Below, piece after piece: positions 1 to 8,067 of a stretch of DNA of 41,573 bases. The notes under the pieces were generated by a model that was not told the origin of the DNA, ran no database searches, and saw nothing but the letters and a program-made list of their open reading frames with translations. This stretch comes from Dulcicalothrix desertica PCC 7102 (GTDB lineage Bacteria > Cyanobacteriota > Cyanobacteriia > Cyanobacteriales > Nostocaceae), in contig NZ_RSCL01000019.1 in NCBI RefSeq assembly GCF_003991905.1, forward strand, positions 3,054 through 44,626. Direction: 5' to 3'. Numbering within the stretch: the first letter of the stretch is position 1; each line of letters starts with the position of its first letter. The translations under genes were made by a program, and so were the position numbers.

Positions 1-2170
1 GTTTACCAGTGCTGATATTCCACAATTTGATGGTTTTGTCAGCACCAGCAGAAGCTAGAGTTTTGCCATCTGTACTTATTGCCACGCTATAGACTTCAGC
101 AGTATGCCCACTCAAGGTGGAAATGAGTTTACCAGTGCTGATATTCCATAATTTGATGGTTTTGTCAGCAGCAGAAGCTAGAGTTTTGCCATCTGCACTT
201 ATTGCCACACTGCTGACTGCATCAGTATGCCCACTCAAGGTGGAAATGAGTTTACCAGTGCTGATATTCCATAATTTGATGGTTTTGTCAGCACCAGCAG
301 AAGCTAGAGTTTTGCCATCTGCACTTATTGCCACGCTATTGACTATAGCAGTATGCCCACTCAAGGTAGAAATGATTTTACCAGTGCTGATATTCCACAA
401 TTTGATGGTTTTGTCAGCACCAGCAGAAGCTAAAGTTTTGCCATCTGCACTTATTGCCACGCTATAGACTTCACCAGTATGCCCTTGTAACTGATTGCGT
501 TCCCTAATATTTGACAATATATATTGTAAGCTTAATGCAGGACTATAAGTAGGGTAATCTGCTAAAGGTTTATCGTTGACTAAATTTTTCAATTCACGTC
601 CAGCCCTCATAGCATTTACCAGACCCTTTATTTCTCCTCCTAAAAATGGTTCTTGTAATAAATTTATTCCAGTTTTTTCCAATTTTGTCACCGTCAGTTC
701 TTTTAGAGTAATGCTAGCAAATACCGAAGCAATAATTGCTCCTATAATAGACACTGCCAAAAACGTAGAACCAAATTGAATCATTCGCTTCGATTTCTTT
801 TGCGCTTTGCTTAATGTTTCATTCGCTGCTGATAATATTCGGCTGTCTTCTTCTTGAACAGCTAAAGAAGCTTCCAGTTCCCTTTTTTCTAACTCCTGAG
901 AAGCTGCTAAATACCGAGAGTCCTCATTACTTAAGCTTTTCTGAGTTGCCCACTGCAAAGCATTTTGTAAAGCTTGTCCTCGCAATAGTCGTGAGGAATC
1001 CTGATAGTTACTATCAACCCATGCTTGAAAGTTTTCCGAATATGGACGTATTTTTTTTAACTCTTTTTCTACCCAAGTTAAATTTAATACCGATTCATAT
1101 ATTCTGTTATAGACTTTGATAATGTTCTGTTGTTTAACCACTAGGCCAGTCAGGCGAAATCTGATTTGTTCGATACTTTCGTCAACATGAATGTACCCTG
1201 ATAGCAATATTTGCTGATACCATCCTAAAAAACGCCCTGCTACCTGCTCTCCTAATAACATTCGGTCTCTGATTGTTTTTATATGTTCTGGTTCATCATG
1301 ACTTTCCCAGTTTTCAATAATGTTTTTTTGAATTAAATCCTGTAGAGACGCGAAATTTACCTTCGGTACACTTCGTGAACGCGTCTCTACATTTGGGTCT
1401 GTAGCAATTAGTCTGCATATTTTTTGTGTTAAAAAGGGTTGTCCCCCTGTCCAAGTCAATATTTCTCGTATTAATGCGTTAGGATTTTCTATCTGACCCT
1501 CAAATCCTTTTGCCAAAGGTTCAATTTCACTATCTTTAAATCCTTCTAGTTGAATTGCACGACCTATATTAAACGGTGTTCGCCTTTTATCAGCTATTAA
1601 ATCACCTGGGGTGACAACTCCGACTAACGCAAAAGTCAGGCGCCTATACTCTGGATTAAAATTACGCTTTTCATAACAGCTTCTAATTAATGCAAAAAAA
1701 TCACCCGTGTCAAAGCCTAAACTCAAAATACTATCTATTTCATCGATAAATATAACTATCTTACTTTGGATAGATGCTAATAATACGGTTTCTATGAATT
1801 CTTCTAAACGCTCTATAGGAGGAATGGCGCCTCTTTCAACCCACCAACCACGCAGAATTTCTGATGGATTACCTAGGTTAAAATTAACTGTAAGCTTGTA
1901 AACTATCCCAGCGTACCACTGTTCTGATTTTATATCTCGACTACCTCGCACCGAGAAATCAAGAGAAGTACAAGCAAACCCCTCTGCTTGTAATTTGTTC
2001 ATTGTCCGAACTATTAAACTCGTTTTACCCATTTGCCGAGAGTTAAAAATATAACAGAACTCTCCCGCCTTTAAGCTGTGGTAAAGGTCAAAGTCTGCTT
2101 GCCTAACAACGTAAGAAGGGGCGTTTTCTCCTAAACTACCTCCAACTTTATACTCATAATCTGTTGTCAT
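1..2170 (-). CDS. STAND-like AAA ATPase with WD40 repeats (3' end beyond window)
   Basis: The gene starts at the ATG complementary to 2168-2170 and is open to the window edge, giving about 723 residues. I read the frame by eye and it is still in phase at position 2. The N-terminal 350 residues form an AAA-like NTPase of the cyanobacterial AAA_35/STAND kind, with a Walker A-like NSRQMGKTSL and a Walker B-like FIDEIDS. An alpha-helical segment follows (SRLLRGQAL, then an ELEKRELE coiled-coil-like stretch), then one membrane helix (FGSTFLAVSIIGAIIASVFA). WD40 units with the core DGKTLASAGADKTIKLWN come next; four are visible before the edge. Such proteins are thought to be signal-sensing switches; the ligand is unknown. 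It is a paralogue of the complete gene at 37360-40890. It differs in WD40 consensus (NISTGKLISTLSGH) and carries a palindromic repeat in its linker. Confidence 0.9.
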   Translation of the reverse strand, partial: MTTDYEYKVGGSLGENAPSYVVRQADFDLYHSLKAGEFCYIFNSRQMGKTSLIVRTMNKLQAEGFACTSLDFSVRGSRDIKSEQWYAGIVYKLTVNFNLGNPSEILRGWWVERGAIPPIERLEEFIETVLLASIQSKIVIFIDEIDSILSLGFDTGDFFALIRSCYEKRNFNPEYRRLTFALVGVVTPGDLIADKRRTPFNIGRAIQLEGFKDSEIEPLAKGFEGQIENPNALIREILTWTGGQPFLTQKICRLIATDPNVETRSRSVPKVNFASLQDLIQKNIIENWESHDEPEHIKTIRDRMLLGEQVAGRFLGWYQQILLSGYIHVDESIEQIRFRLTGLVVKQQNIIKVYNRIYESVLNLTWVEKELKKIRPYSENFQAWVDSNYQDSSRLLRGQALQNALQWATQKSLSNEDSRYLAASQELEKRELEASLAVQEEDSRILSAANETLSKAQKKSKRMIQFGSTFLAVSIIGAIIASVFASITLKELTVTKLEKTGINLLQEPFLGGEIKGLVNAMRAGRELKNLVNDKPLADYPTYSPALSLQYILSNIRERNQLQGHTGEVYSVAISADGKTLASAGADKTIKLWNISTGKIISTLSGHTAIVNSVAISADGKTLASAGADKTIKLWNISTGKLISTLSGHTDAVSSVAISADGKTLASAADKTIKLWNISTGKLISTLSGHTAEVYSVAISTDGKTLASAGADKTIKLWNISTGK
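1342..1390. repeat. Palindromic interspersed repeat inside the STAND gene
   Basis: Arms GTAGAGACGCG (1342-1352) and CGCGTCTCTAC (1380-1390) are exact inverted repeats. The same arms flank a different loop at 35925-35976. Here the element lies inside the coding sequence and is translated in frame as a polar linker (around residues 261-277) after the ATPase domain. The gene stays open. Confidence 0.85.
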
Positions 2171-2228
2171 GATTGAGTCACTGTATATATAAGTTAATGA
2201 TATTTACTTAAACAGAAACAATCTACTT

Positions 2229-2303
2229 GTAGGTTGGGTGGAGGAACGGAACATGAATATTTTACGCTTTTGTTGGGTTCCGCAAAGCCTCCACCCAACC
2301 TAC
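2229..2303. repeat. Inverted repeat with 16-bp perfect arms, upstream of two divergent genes
   Basis: GTAGGTTGGGTGGAGG at 2229-2244 is the exact reverse complement of 2288-2303, separated by a 43-bp loop. Elements with TAGGTTGGG ends are common interspersed repeats in filamentous cyanobacteria. It lies between the divergent genes starting at 2170 and 2435 and could fold as RNA or simply be a mobile repeat. Confidence 0.8.
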
Positions 2304-2312
2304 GGTTTATAT

Positions 2313-2398
2313 ATAGCATGACCAAATTCGAGTTAAGCCATGAGAAATTTGAGTTACATTCGACTTATGGCTAACTTTACCAATAATATAATTATCTT
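2313..2398. promoter_or_regulatory. Upstream block duplicated at 40952-41041, with paired GAGTTA boxes
   Basis: This segment is about 80% identical by eye to 40952-41041, which lies upstream of the paralogous STAND gene. Both copies hold two AATT(C/T)GAGTTA-type boxes in the same orientation exactly 21 bp apart (GAGTTA at 2330 and 2351; at 40973 and 40994), about two helical turns. That spacing suggests a regulator-binding site. It could serve the minus-strand gene starting at 2170, the plus-strand gene at 2435, or both. No protein binding is known to me. Confidence 0.5.
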
Positions 2399-2434
2399 GT
2401 AAACTCAGTTTAGTAGCGTCAACGCAAATTACCT

Positions 2435-3724
2435 ATGGCACGTTCTGTCATCCTACGGAAAGAGAAACAAGAAAAAGTCTTGCAGCGCATCAGCGGGGAA
2501 TTTTTTAGTCAGCAGGATTTTGCAGAAGACTTAGGTATTGCTGCATCTACGATTAGTAATTTTGTTAATTTCAAACCAGTTGACCGTAGGTATTTTGTTC
2601 AGATTTGTGAGAAATTAAGTCTTAATTGGCGAGATTATGCTGTTTTGCCTAACCAATTAGAACCACTAGAAGAAATACAACAATTAGCACCGCAAAACCC
2701 GCCATCTAATACAACGCTCGAATATCCAGAGGGGCAGATGTCTGTAGATTCCCCCTTTTACATCGAGCGTCCACCAATTGAGCAACGCTGCTACGAAGAA
2801 ATTAGTAAACCTGGTTCTTTGATTAGAATTAAGGCGCCTAGACAAATGGGTAAATCTTCCCTACTCGCAAAAATTCGACATCGGGCAGAGCAGCAGGGAG
2901 ATAGAACTGTATATTTAAGTCTACAGGTAGCTGCACAAAAATGTTTTAGCGATATCGATACATTCCTCAAATGGTTCTGTGTTAGTGTGACGGTGGCTCT
3001 AGATTTAACTCCTAAACTAGATAAGTACTGGGATTTAGCTGATATCATGGGTGGAAACCTGTGCTGTCAAGAGTACTTTGAACGGTATCTGCTCCCAGAA
3101 ATCAATCAACCTCTGACTTTAGGTTTGGATGAAGTTGATAAAGTATTTGAGTACCCAGATATTTCCTCAGACTTCTTTGGGTTACTGCGTGTACTCCACG
3201 AAGAAGGTAAACAACGCACGATTTGGAAGAAACTGCGGTTAGTTATAGTCCACTCTACAGAAGTTTATGTACCAATCAACTTAAATCAATCGCCTTTCAA
3301 CGTTGGTCTACCAGTAGAATTACCAGAGTTTCTACCAGACCAAGTGCAACATTTAGCACAACTTCACCAACTCAATTGGAGCGATAGAGAAGCTTTACAA
3401 TTAATGAAAATGGTAGGTGGACACCCATTTTTAGTACGCTTGGCGCTATATCATGTCGCACGTCAAGATACGACTCTAGCTCAACTTTTACAAACGGCGC
3501 CTACTACAACAGGAATATATAGTACTTATCTACGGCGCCTGGAATCAATTTTAGAACAGCATCCGGAATTGGAAGCAGGATTAAAACAGATAATTACAAA
3601 TACACAAGAAACGCAATTAAGTAAAAAAACTTGCTCAAAGCTAAATGCTCTGGGGTTAATCAATATACAAGATAACGAAGTTTTGCCAAGTTGTGAATTA
3701 TATAGACAATATTTCTCGAAGTAA
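2435..3724 (+). CDS. HTH and AAA-like (AAA_35-type) NTPase
   Basis: A 429-residue protein. Residues about 1-70 look like a helix-turn-helix unit (FSQQDFAEDLGIAASTISNF), resembling XRE-type DNA-binding or STAND-associated adaptor domains. From about residue 95 an AAA-like domain follows, with the P-loop variant KAPRQMGKSSLLAKI near 133-147, an acidic Walker B-like TLGLDEVDKVFEY near 228-240, and a GGHPFLVRLALYHVAR sensor/winged-helix-like segment near 328-343. This organisation matches the AAA_35 family, frequent in multicellular cyanobacteria and usually unassigned. The ATG fits the domain start, but I see no strong ribosome site. It is divergent from the STAND gene at 1-2170 and shares the intergenic region carrying the GAGTTA pair. 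Confidence 0.8.
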   Translation: MARSVILRKEKQEKVLQRISGEFFSQQDFAEDLGIAASTISNFVNFKPVDRRYFVQICEKLSLNWRDYAVLPNQLEPLEEIQQLAPQNPPSNTTLEYPEGQMSVDSPFYIERPPIEQRCYEEISKPGSLIRIKAPRQMGKSSLLAKIRHRAEQQGDRTVYLSLQVAAQKCFSDIDTFLKWFCVSVTVALDLTPKLDKYWDLADIMGGNLCCQEYFERYLLPEINQPLTLGLDEVDKVFEYPDISSDFFGLLRVLHEEGKQRTIWKKLRLVIVHSTEVYVPINLNQSPFNVGLPVELPEFLPDQVQHLAQLHQLNWSDREALQLMKMVGGHPFLVRLALYHVARQDTTLAQLLQTAPTTTGIYSTYLRRLESILEQHPELEAGLKQIITNTQETQLSKKTCSKLNALGLINIQDNEVLPSCELYRQYFSK

Positions 3725-3728
3725 GTCG

Positions 3729-3831
3729 CGCGGAAGTCGTAGACAAATAAAAGCTAACTCAAATATCTTAGAGGCTATCTCATATACCAAGGGTGTTTTA
3801 TAGAATCATCGAATTCAACAAACACACCCAT
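3729..3831 (+). promoter_or_regulatory. Leader block shared with the response-regulator gene
   Basis: The stretch from AGTCGTAGACAA to GAATTC before the ATG at 3832 closely matches 16630-16724, directly before the response-regulator ATG at 16725. Shared features in order are AGTCGTAG, TAACTCAAATATC, GCTATCTCA, GGGTGTT and GAATTC. A GTG inside each block could open the frame upstream. Because the two blocks differ in length and lead into unrelated proteins, I read the block as a common promoter or untranslated leader. Confidence 0.55.
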
Positions 3832-4137
3832 ATGTTTAACAAGTTTATTGCTACTGTTGTTACTGGAAGTATTTGTCTGTCTGCTATGTCAGCTTTTGCT
3901 GTTAATAACCGTGTTCGTGCTGTCGCAAATTGTCAGGTTTACAATAATAATCTACGTCCACTCGGAGTGACATTACGAGCTAATAATTTCTATCCTTTGG
4001 TGAGATTTGGAACGTTTCCAAACCGTCAACCAGGAGTTGCAATATTGATGTATAGCCAGAGAACTAGACGTAATTATGTAGTCCACGTTTCTAGCGGCTG
4101 TATGGAATCAAATCGAGGAGGAGTTGTAATATACTAA
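3832..4137 (+). CDS. Small secreted protein of unknown function
   Basis: I start this at the ATG at 3832 rather than an in-frame GTG at 3793, because the upstream codons lie in a leader shared with another gene and the ATG immediately opens a signal peptide: MFNKFIATVV, then a hydrophobic core, then an AMSAFA-type cleavage site. The mature part is about 77 residues, basic, with an early CQVYNNN and a late SSGCMES that could form one disulphide. Short beta-rich exported proteins of this type are common in cyanobacteria. I do not recognise the family. It stands alone between the AAA-like gene and a transposase remnant. Confidence 0.6.
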   Translation: MFNKFIATVVTGSICLSAMSAFAVNNRVRAVANCQVYNNNLRPLGVTLRANNFYPLVRFGTFPNRQPGVAILMYSQRTRRNYVVHVSSGCMESNRGGVVIY

Positions 4138-4158
4138 CAAGATATTTTACATAACAAA

Positions 4159-4249
4159 ATTACCCGCCAACACCCTAGAAGGATACTGCTGGCGAATCAG
4201 GGGTAAGCCCCCTACTAGTTCATCAGTTTTAGGGCGGGTAATATTTTTT
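4159..4249 (+). terminator. Possible structured terminator after the secreted-protein gene
   Basis: ATTACCCGCC at 4159-4168 pairs with GGCGGGTAAT at 4233-4242, followed by ATTTTTTC. The long loop contains a second small stem (GGGGTAAGCCCC near 4200). The T tract and position just after a stop codon suggest termination, but the 64-nt loop is unusually long, so a structured repeat or small RNA is also possible. Confidence 0.4.
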
Positions 4250-4267
4250 CTACCGGGCTTAAGCGAT

Positions 4268-4286
4268 GGTGTGGCTCCGCCACACC
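4268..4286. repeat. Short perfect hairpin repeat
   Basis: GGTGTGGC and GCCACACC form a perfect 8-bp stem around a 3-base loop. GC-rich hairpins of this form are dispersed in cyanobacterial genomes. The rest of the non-coding stretch 4287-4600 shows nothing I can name. Confidence 0.6.
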
Positions 4287-4599
4287 GAGCGCCAAGGGCG
4301 CCGAAACGATTTTAATGCAAAAAAACTATTACAGCAGTTTGCAAGTTCCGCAGGTACAAATTTATTAGCTTAAATTCTTGTGAGATGTGCTTTCCTGTCC
4401 GTCTATTTGTTAAGTAGTGACTAAAGTTTTAGCAATATAAGTAATTCGGATGCCAATATTAGAATTATGAGTGTTATATTAATTTTTTAAATACATATAA
4501 ACATAACAATATTGAGTGCTTCAAATCTAGGTATCACACTCGCTATCAAATATGAAAATTTATTTGATTAAGCTACATTACTGCGAAGGGAAGCAAAAG

Positions 4600-5741
4600 C
4601 AGTTATACGAGTTTTAGCTTTAGGAAAATGATTCGACATTGAAAAAAACGATGTAAATTGATAGCACAAGCGCTAGCGACATGTTGTAAATGTGTTTTTC
4701 CAAGCCCACTCCGGTCGTGTACGTCTCATATCAAACTTACGAACTCCTTGAGAGATAGTACCCTCAATTCCTGCTCGTAGCGCATATTTTTTCTCAAAAT
4801 ATAAGCGTTTGTTGTTCAATCCTACGCGATGTAAGAGCTTCGTATTCATCCTGCGGTCTTAATTTTAATGTTCGTGGCGCCTTTAGGCTCTTTGCACAAT
4901 TATTTCTAACTGAGCATTCTCCACATGTTTTACGCTCAAATTGAATAGTTTATATCTCGCTTTGAGGAATTACGAGCCTCTATATCATAGGGCGATTCAA
5001 TACATATTGAATTTTGTGGAAACCCTGTTGCGTCTTGAGTACGCCAATGAAGTTTACAATTTATAATTGCATATTGTTGAATCCATATACGTCTAATAAT
5101 CTCAATACTTGATAGTTCTTGTAAGCTTAATTGTACATTACCTCCAAACCAAATTTGATGTAGTAAATGGTGCCCGTCAATACCAATTTGTAGTGCCATT
5201 TGCTCACGCTCGTTTTTCTTTTTTGGTAAGCGGTAATCATCAAATCGTGAACTGTATCGGTCAAACCAATCGTCTGTGACGACTTCTTTTAACCAATAGC
5301 CGCGCCACTGTCGCAACTTCGTTTAATGCAGCTCGTAACGTTTCTCCAACTAATTCGCGCGCGATTTACGTAAAGGTATTGCTGCTATTACCTGCGTCGA
5401 ATCTGTACGTTGCATTCCACGAGGTTTTATTAAATCATGTTGTTTGAAATGAGACAGCATCAAATCTAAAAGTTGATTGGATAAATTATGCTCACATAAT
5501 CGTTTACGAAATTCACATAGCACACTTGCATCGAATCCTGAATCAGTTAATTTAAGTCCAAGAACATATTTCCAATCGATTCTACCTCTAACTGCATCTG
5601 CCGCTTGACGGTCAGTTAATCCTTCACCAAATTGCATTACTGTTATTAATGCAGCCCAGTCAAAGTTATATAAATAACGCCTGAAAGGCTGTGGTGATAA
5701 GACTTTACAACAAATATGTATAAAAAATCATTGATGCGTTT
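4600..5741 (-). pseudogene. Degenerate IS1182-type transposase
   Basis: Three pieces of one transposase lie in order on the minus strand. The N-terminal piece (5741-5350) reads through PFRRYLYNFDWAALITV, LTDRQAADAVRGRIDWKYVLG and DASVLCEFRKRL, the typical IS1182/IS5-like start. The middle (5316-4936) continues in another frame with the GIDGHHLLHQI region. The C-terminal piece (about 4930-4680) reads RKTCGECSVRNNCAKS, a cysteine cluster, then GIEGTISQGVRKFDMRRTR. Frameshifts and stops separate the pieces, so no active enzyme can be made. I could not identify terminal inverted repeats. It marks the left edge of the injection-system locus. Confidence 0.85.
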
Positions 5742-5787
5742 GCCGCGCGATGAGTTAAGCAAAAAGTCCTGCTATGTCGCTAACTGG

Positions 5788-7824
5788 TTAAATCCAGCCA
5801 GCAATTTCTACGCTTGTTAATGATTTCCCTAGTTTTTCATACTCCGTTTGAGTTGCTCTAAGAATATGCTTCATTTGGACAGGCTCTTCTGCATCGGCGG
5901 CCATAAAGGCTGAGTTAAGCGCAATAATGCGGATATTGCCGCCAGGAGCGTTAAGTTGAGCCAGTCTTTCAAAATTTAAGCCTTCAGTTGGCGTGTTAGG
6001 CGGAAAAATCCGGCGCCAAATTTCAGCTCGGTGGGCGGCATCTGGGAGAGAAAATTGAGTCACAAACCGAAGGCGCCGCATAAATGCAGAGTCTAAATTA
6101 CTCTGTAAATTTGTCGTTAAAATAGCCATTCCTGGATAAGATTCCATTCGCTGAAGTAAATAACTTACTTCTAGATTGGCATTGCGATCTTTAGAATCTT
6201 TAACTTCACTCCGTTTACCAAAAATAGAGTCTGCCTCATCAAAAAGCAAAATTACACCTCCGCTTTCGGCTGCATCAAATATTTGCTGTAGATTTTTCTC
6301 GGTTTCTCCAATATATTTACTAACAACAGCAGAGAGTTCAATTTTATAAAGATCGAGATTCAACTCATTAGCAAGAACACCTGCTGCTAAAGTTTTTCCG
6401 GTTCCGCTAGGTCCAGAAAATAGTGCTGTAATACCCAATCCGCGTCTACTTTTAGATGCAAATCCCCACTTTTCGTATACTTTGGTCTTCTGTCGAACAT
6501 GAGCCGAAATTTCCTTTAAAATTCCCTTCTGAAGGGGCGGCAATACCAAATCTTCCCAAGACAACTTAGACTCAATTAGCTCTGCCAAATCATCTAATCT
6601 AGGACGAGCCTGGACACGGCAGCTTTGCCATAGAGCCTGTTTTAGCTCAGGAGCAGACGGCATTGTTAACTGCCCGACAGCTGCCGCACAGGCTCGACGA
6701 ATCATAGAGGTACTAAGTTGAAACTGAGATGTGAGTTCTTCCAAGTCTTCCAGCAGTTGATCTGAGTCTGGCATATATTTTCCTTGCTCATTGAGTCGAG
6801 TTTTGAGTTCGACCACAGAGGTTTCCCAGGTAATTAACTGCTCGTGAGGTAGAGGTTTAGGAACATCAAAGCGAATCATCTGACGCTTTATGCCTTGGAG
6901 TGGAGAAAGTGTCGTAACAATCGTAAAGCATCGTAATTCCTCAAGCAGTTGATGGAGAGAACTAAGTTGTAGCTTATCAGAATAATCAATATCTTCATAA
7001 GCTAGAAGGAGTGTTTTACCCTCCAAAATACACTCTCTTTCCAGTCGGCGGATAAAAATTTCTAATTCATTATGTTTGAGAGGAATACGATGGCAGTTCA
7101 AAAGACTTATTTGTAAATTAAAATGCTGACAAACAGCTTGAGTAATGTCGGTTTTATCCTCCACCTCTGAACCACATAGCTGAATAATAGGCGGAGAATT
7201 TTTAAAAGGATTCAATTCCCATAGAGTTTTTATACTATCTGCCAAGCATTGATGAGAAGGAATTAGTTGTTGTGTGTAGAATGGAAGCTCAGTAATTTCT
7301 GTTAGTAACGAGTCCGTTGTTTTTACACCTAAAAGATAATGGAGAATTCTCTCATTTATATGAAGAGATGTGCTGGTAAGGGTACTACCTGAGCCTAAGT
7401 CGATTAGTTTCCAATAGCGAAGTGGTCCATCGGGTGTTAAAGCACTCCAATGGGCATTAGGCAGAGCATCAAGAGCCAAACCAAATGTTGGATGATATTG
7501 ATTATTGTCCTTATGGGCTTTAATACATAAATTTTGAAAGCGAGGATCAATTTCTATGGCTGCACAAAATATTATTATGTATCGCTCAAATTCAGATAGA
7601 TTAAAATTTTGACAAAGTTGCTCAATAGCAGATGGATATGGCATAGCTGCTTCTATCTTTTCTAGCCTTAAATAATCTTGATTGATATCGATTGGTTTTA
7701 CATTAGATTCATCTTGAGATTGATTGATGTAATTTAGTAAAATATTGCGAACACAATCAAAATTGGCTCTCAAATATTCTCTATTAGATTGATACCAAAT
7801 ATTAGTATCTGTGGAGCTATACAT
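5788..7824 (-). CDS. AAA+ ATPase of the contractile injection system (Afp15/Pvc15-like)
   Basis: I chose the ATG at 7824, which has an AAGGA ribosome site about 8 nt upstream, over a TTG at 7845. The protein is about 678 residues. The N-terminal two thirds is divergent, including a second degenerate AAA-like region (LLAYEDIDYSDKLQ near 270-285). The C-terminal AAA+ module has Walker A GPSGTGKT near 468-475, Walker B ILLFDEADSIFGKR near 522, and an FMRRLRF arginine-finger region. In Afp, PVC and related particles this ATPase is conserved; it is needed for function or assembly, possibly sheath recycling. It ends the minus-strand CIS operon, downstream of the DUF4157-like gene. A GAGTTA-type box (TAACTC at 7853) lies just upstream. 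Confidence 0.9.
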   Translation of the reverse strand: MYSSTDTNIWYQSNREYLRANFDCVRNILLNYINQSQDESNVKPIDINQDYLRLEKIEAAMPYPSAIEQLCQNFNLSEFERYIIIFCAAIEIDPRFQNLCIKAHKDNNQYHPTFGLALDALPNAHWSALTPDGPLRYWKLIDLGSGSTLTSTSLHINERILHYLLGVKTTDSLLTEITELPFYTQQLIPSHQCLADSIKTLWELNPFKNSPPIIQLCGSEVEDKTDITQAVCQHFNLQISLLNCHRIPLKHNELEIFIRRLERECILEGKTLLLAYEDIDYSDKLQLSSLHQLLEELRCFTIVTTLSPLQGIKRQMIRFDVPKPLPHEQLITWETSVVELKTRLNEQGKYMPDSDQLLEDLEELTSQFQLSTSMIRRACAAAVGQLTMPSAPELKQALWQSCRVQARPRLDDLAELIESKLSWEDLVLPPLQKGILKEISAHVRQKTKVYEKWGFASKSRRGLGITALFSGPSGTGKTLAAGVLANELNLDLYKIELSAVVSKYIGETEKNLQQIFDAAESGGVILLFDEADSIFGKRSEVKDSKDRNANLEVSYLLQRMESYPGMAILTTNLQSNLDSAFMRRLRFVTQFSLPDAAHRAEIWRRIFPPNTPTEGLNFERLAQLNAPGGNIRIIALNSAFMAADAEEPVQMKHILRATQTEYEKLGKSLTSVEIAGWI

Positions 7825-8067
7825 ATGTGATAATCCTTTAGACAAATATGGCTAACTCAACTTTATCCATTTTATAAAACCTTAAGGTTTAAGCTGAAAC
7901 GTTTGCTTTACTTTTTGATTTCACTAATAATCAGTGATATAGAAAAAGTTTTTGCCTAAAAGCTAGGTTTTTGCCGCTTCGAGGAAATTAAATTCTTAAT
8001 TTTGGATAAAGTCGAGCTTAGGGGTTACTGCAAATATTGATTCTATGCCTCAAACCAAGCTAAAGAA

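Noticed and set aside
117-467. Open plus-strand frame with internal repeats across the left WD40 region
   Set aside because: It is the antisense shadow of WD40-coding repeats; the minus-strand frame has a recognisable protein with start codon and domains.
1-2170. Left STAND gene as a pseudogene because of the inserted palindrome
   Set aside because: Codon-by-codon reading through 1342-1390 stays in frame with no stop, and the frame is still correct at the window edge.
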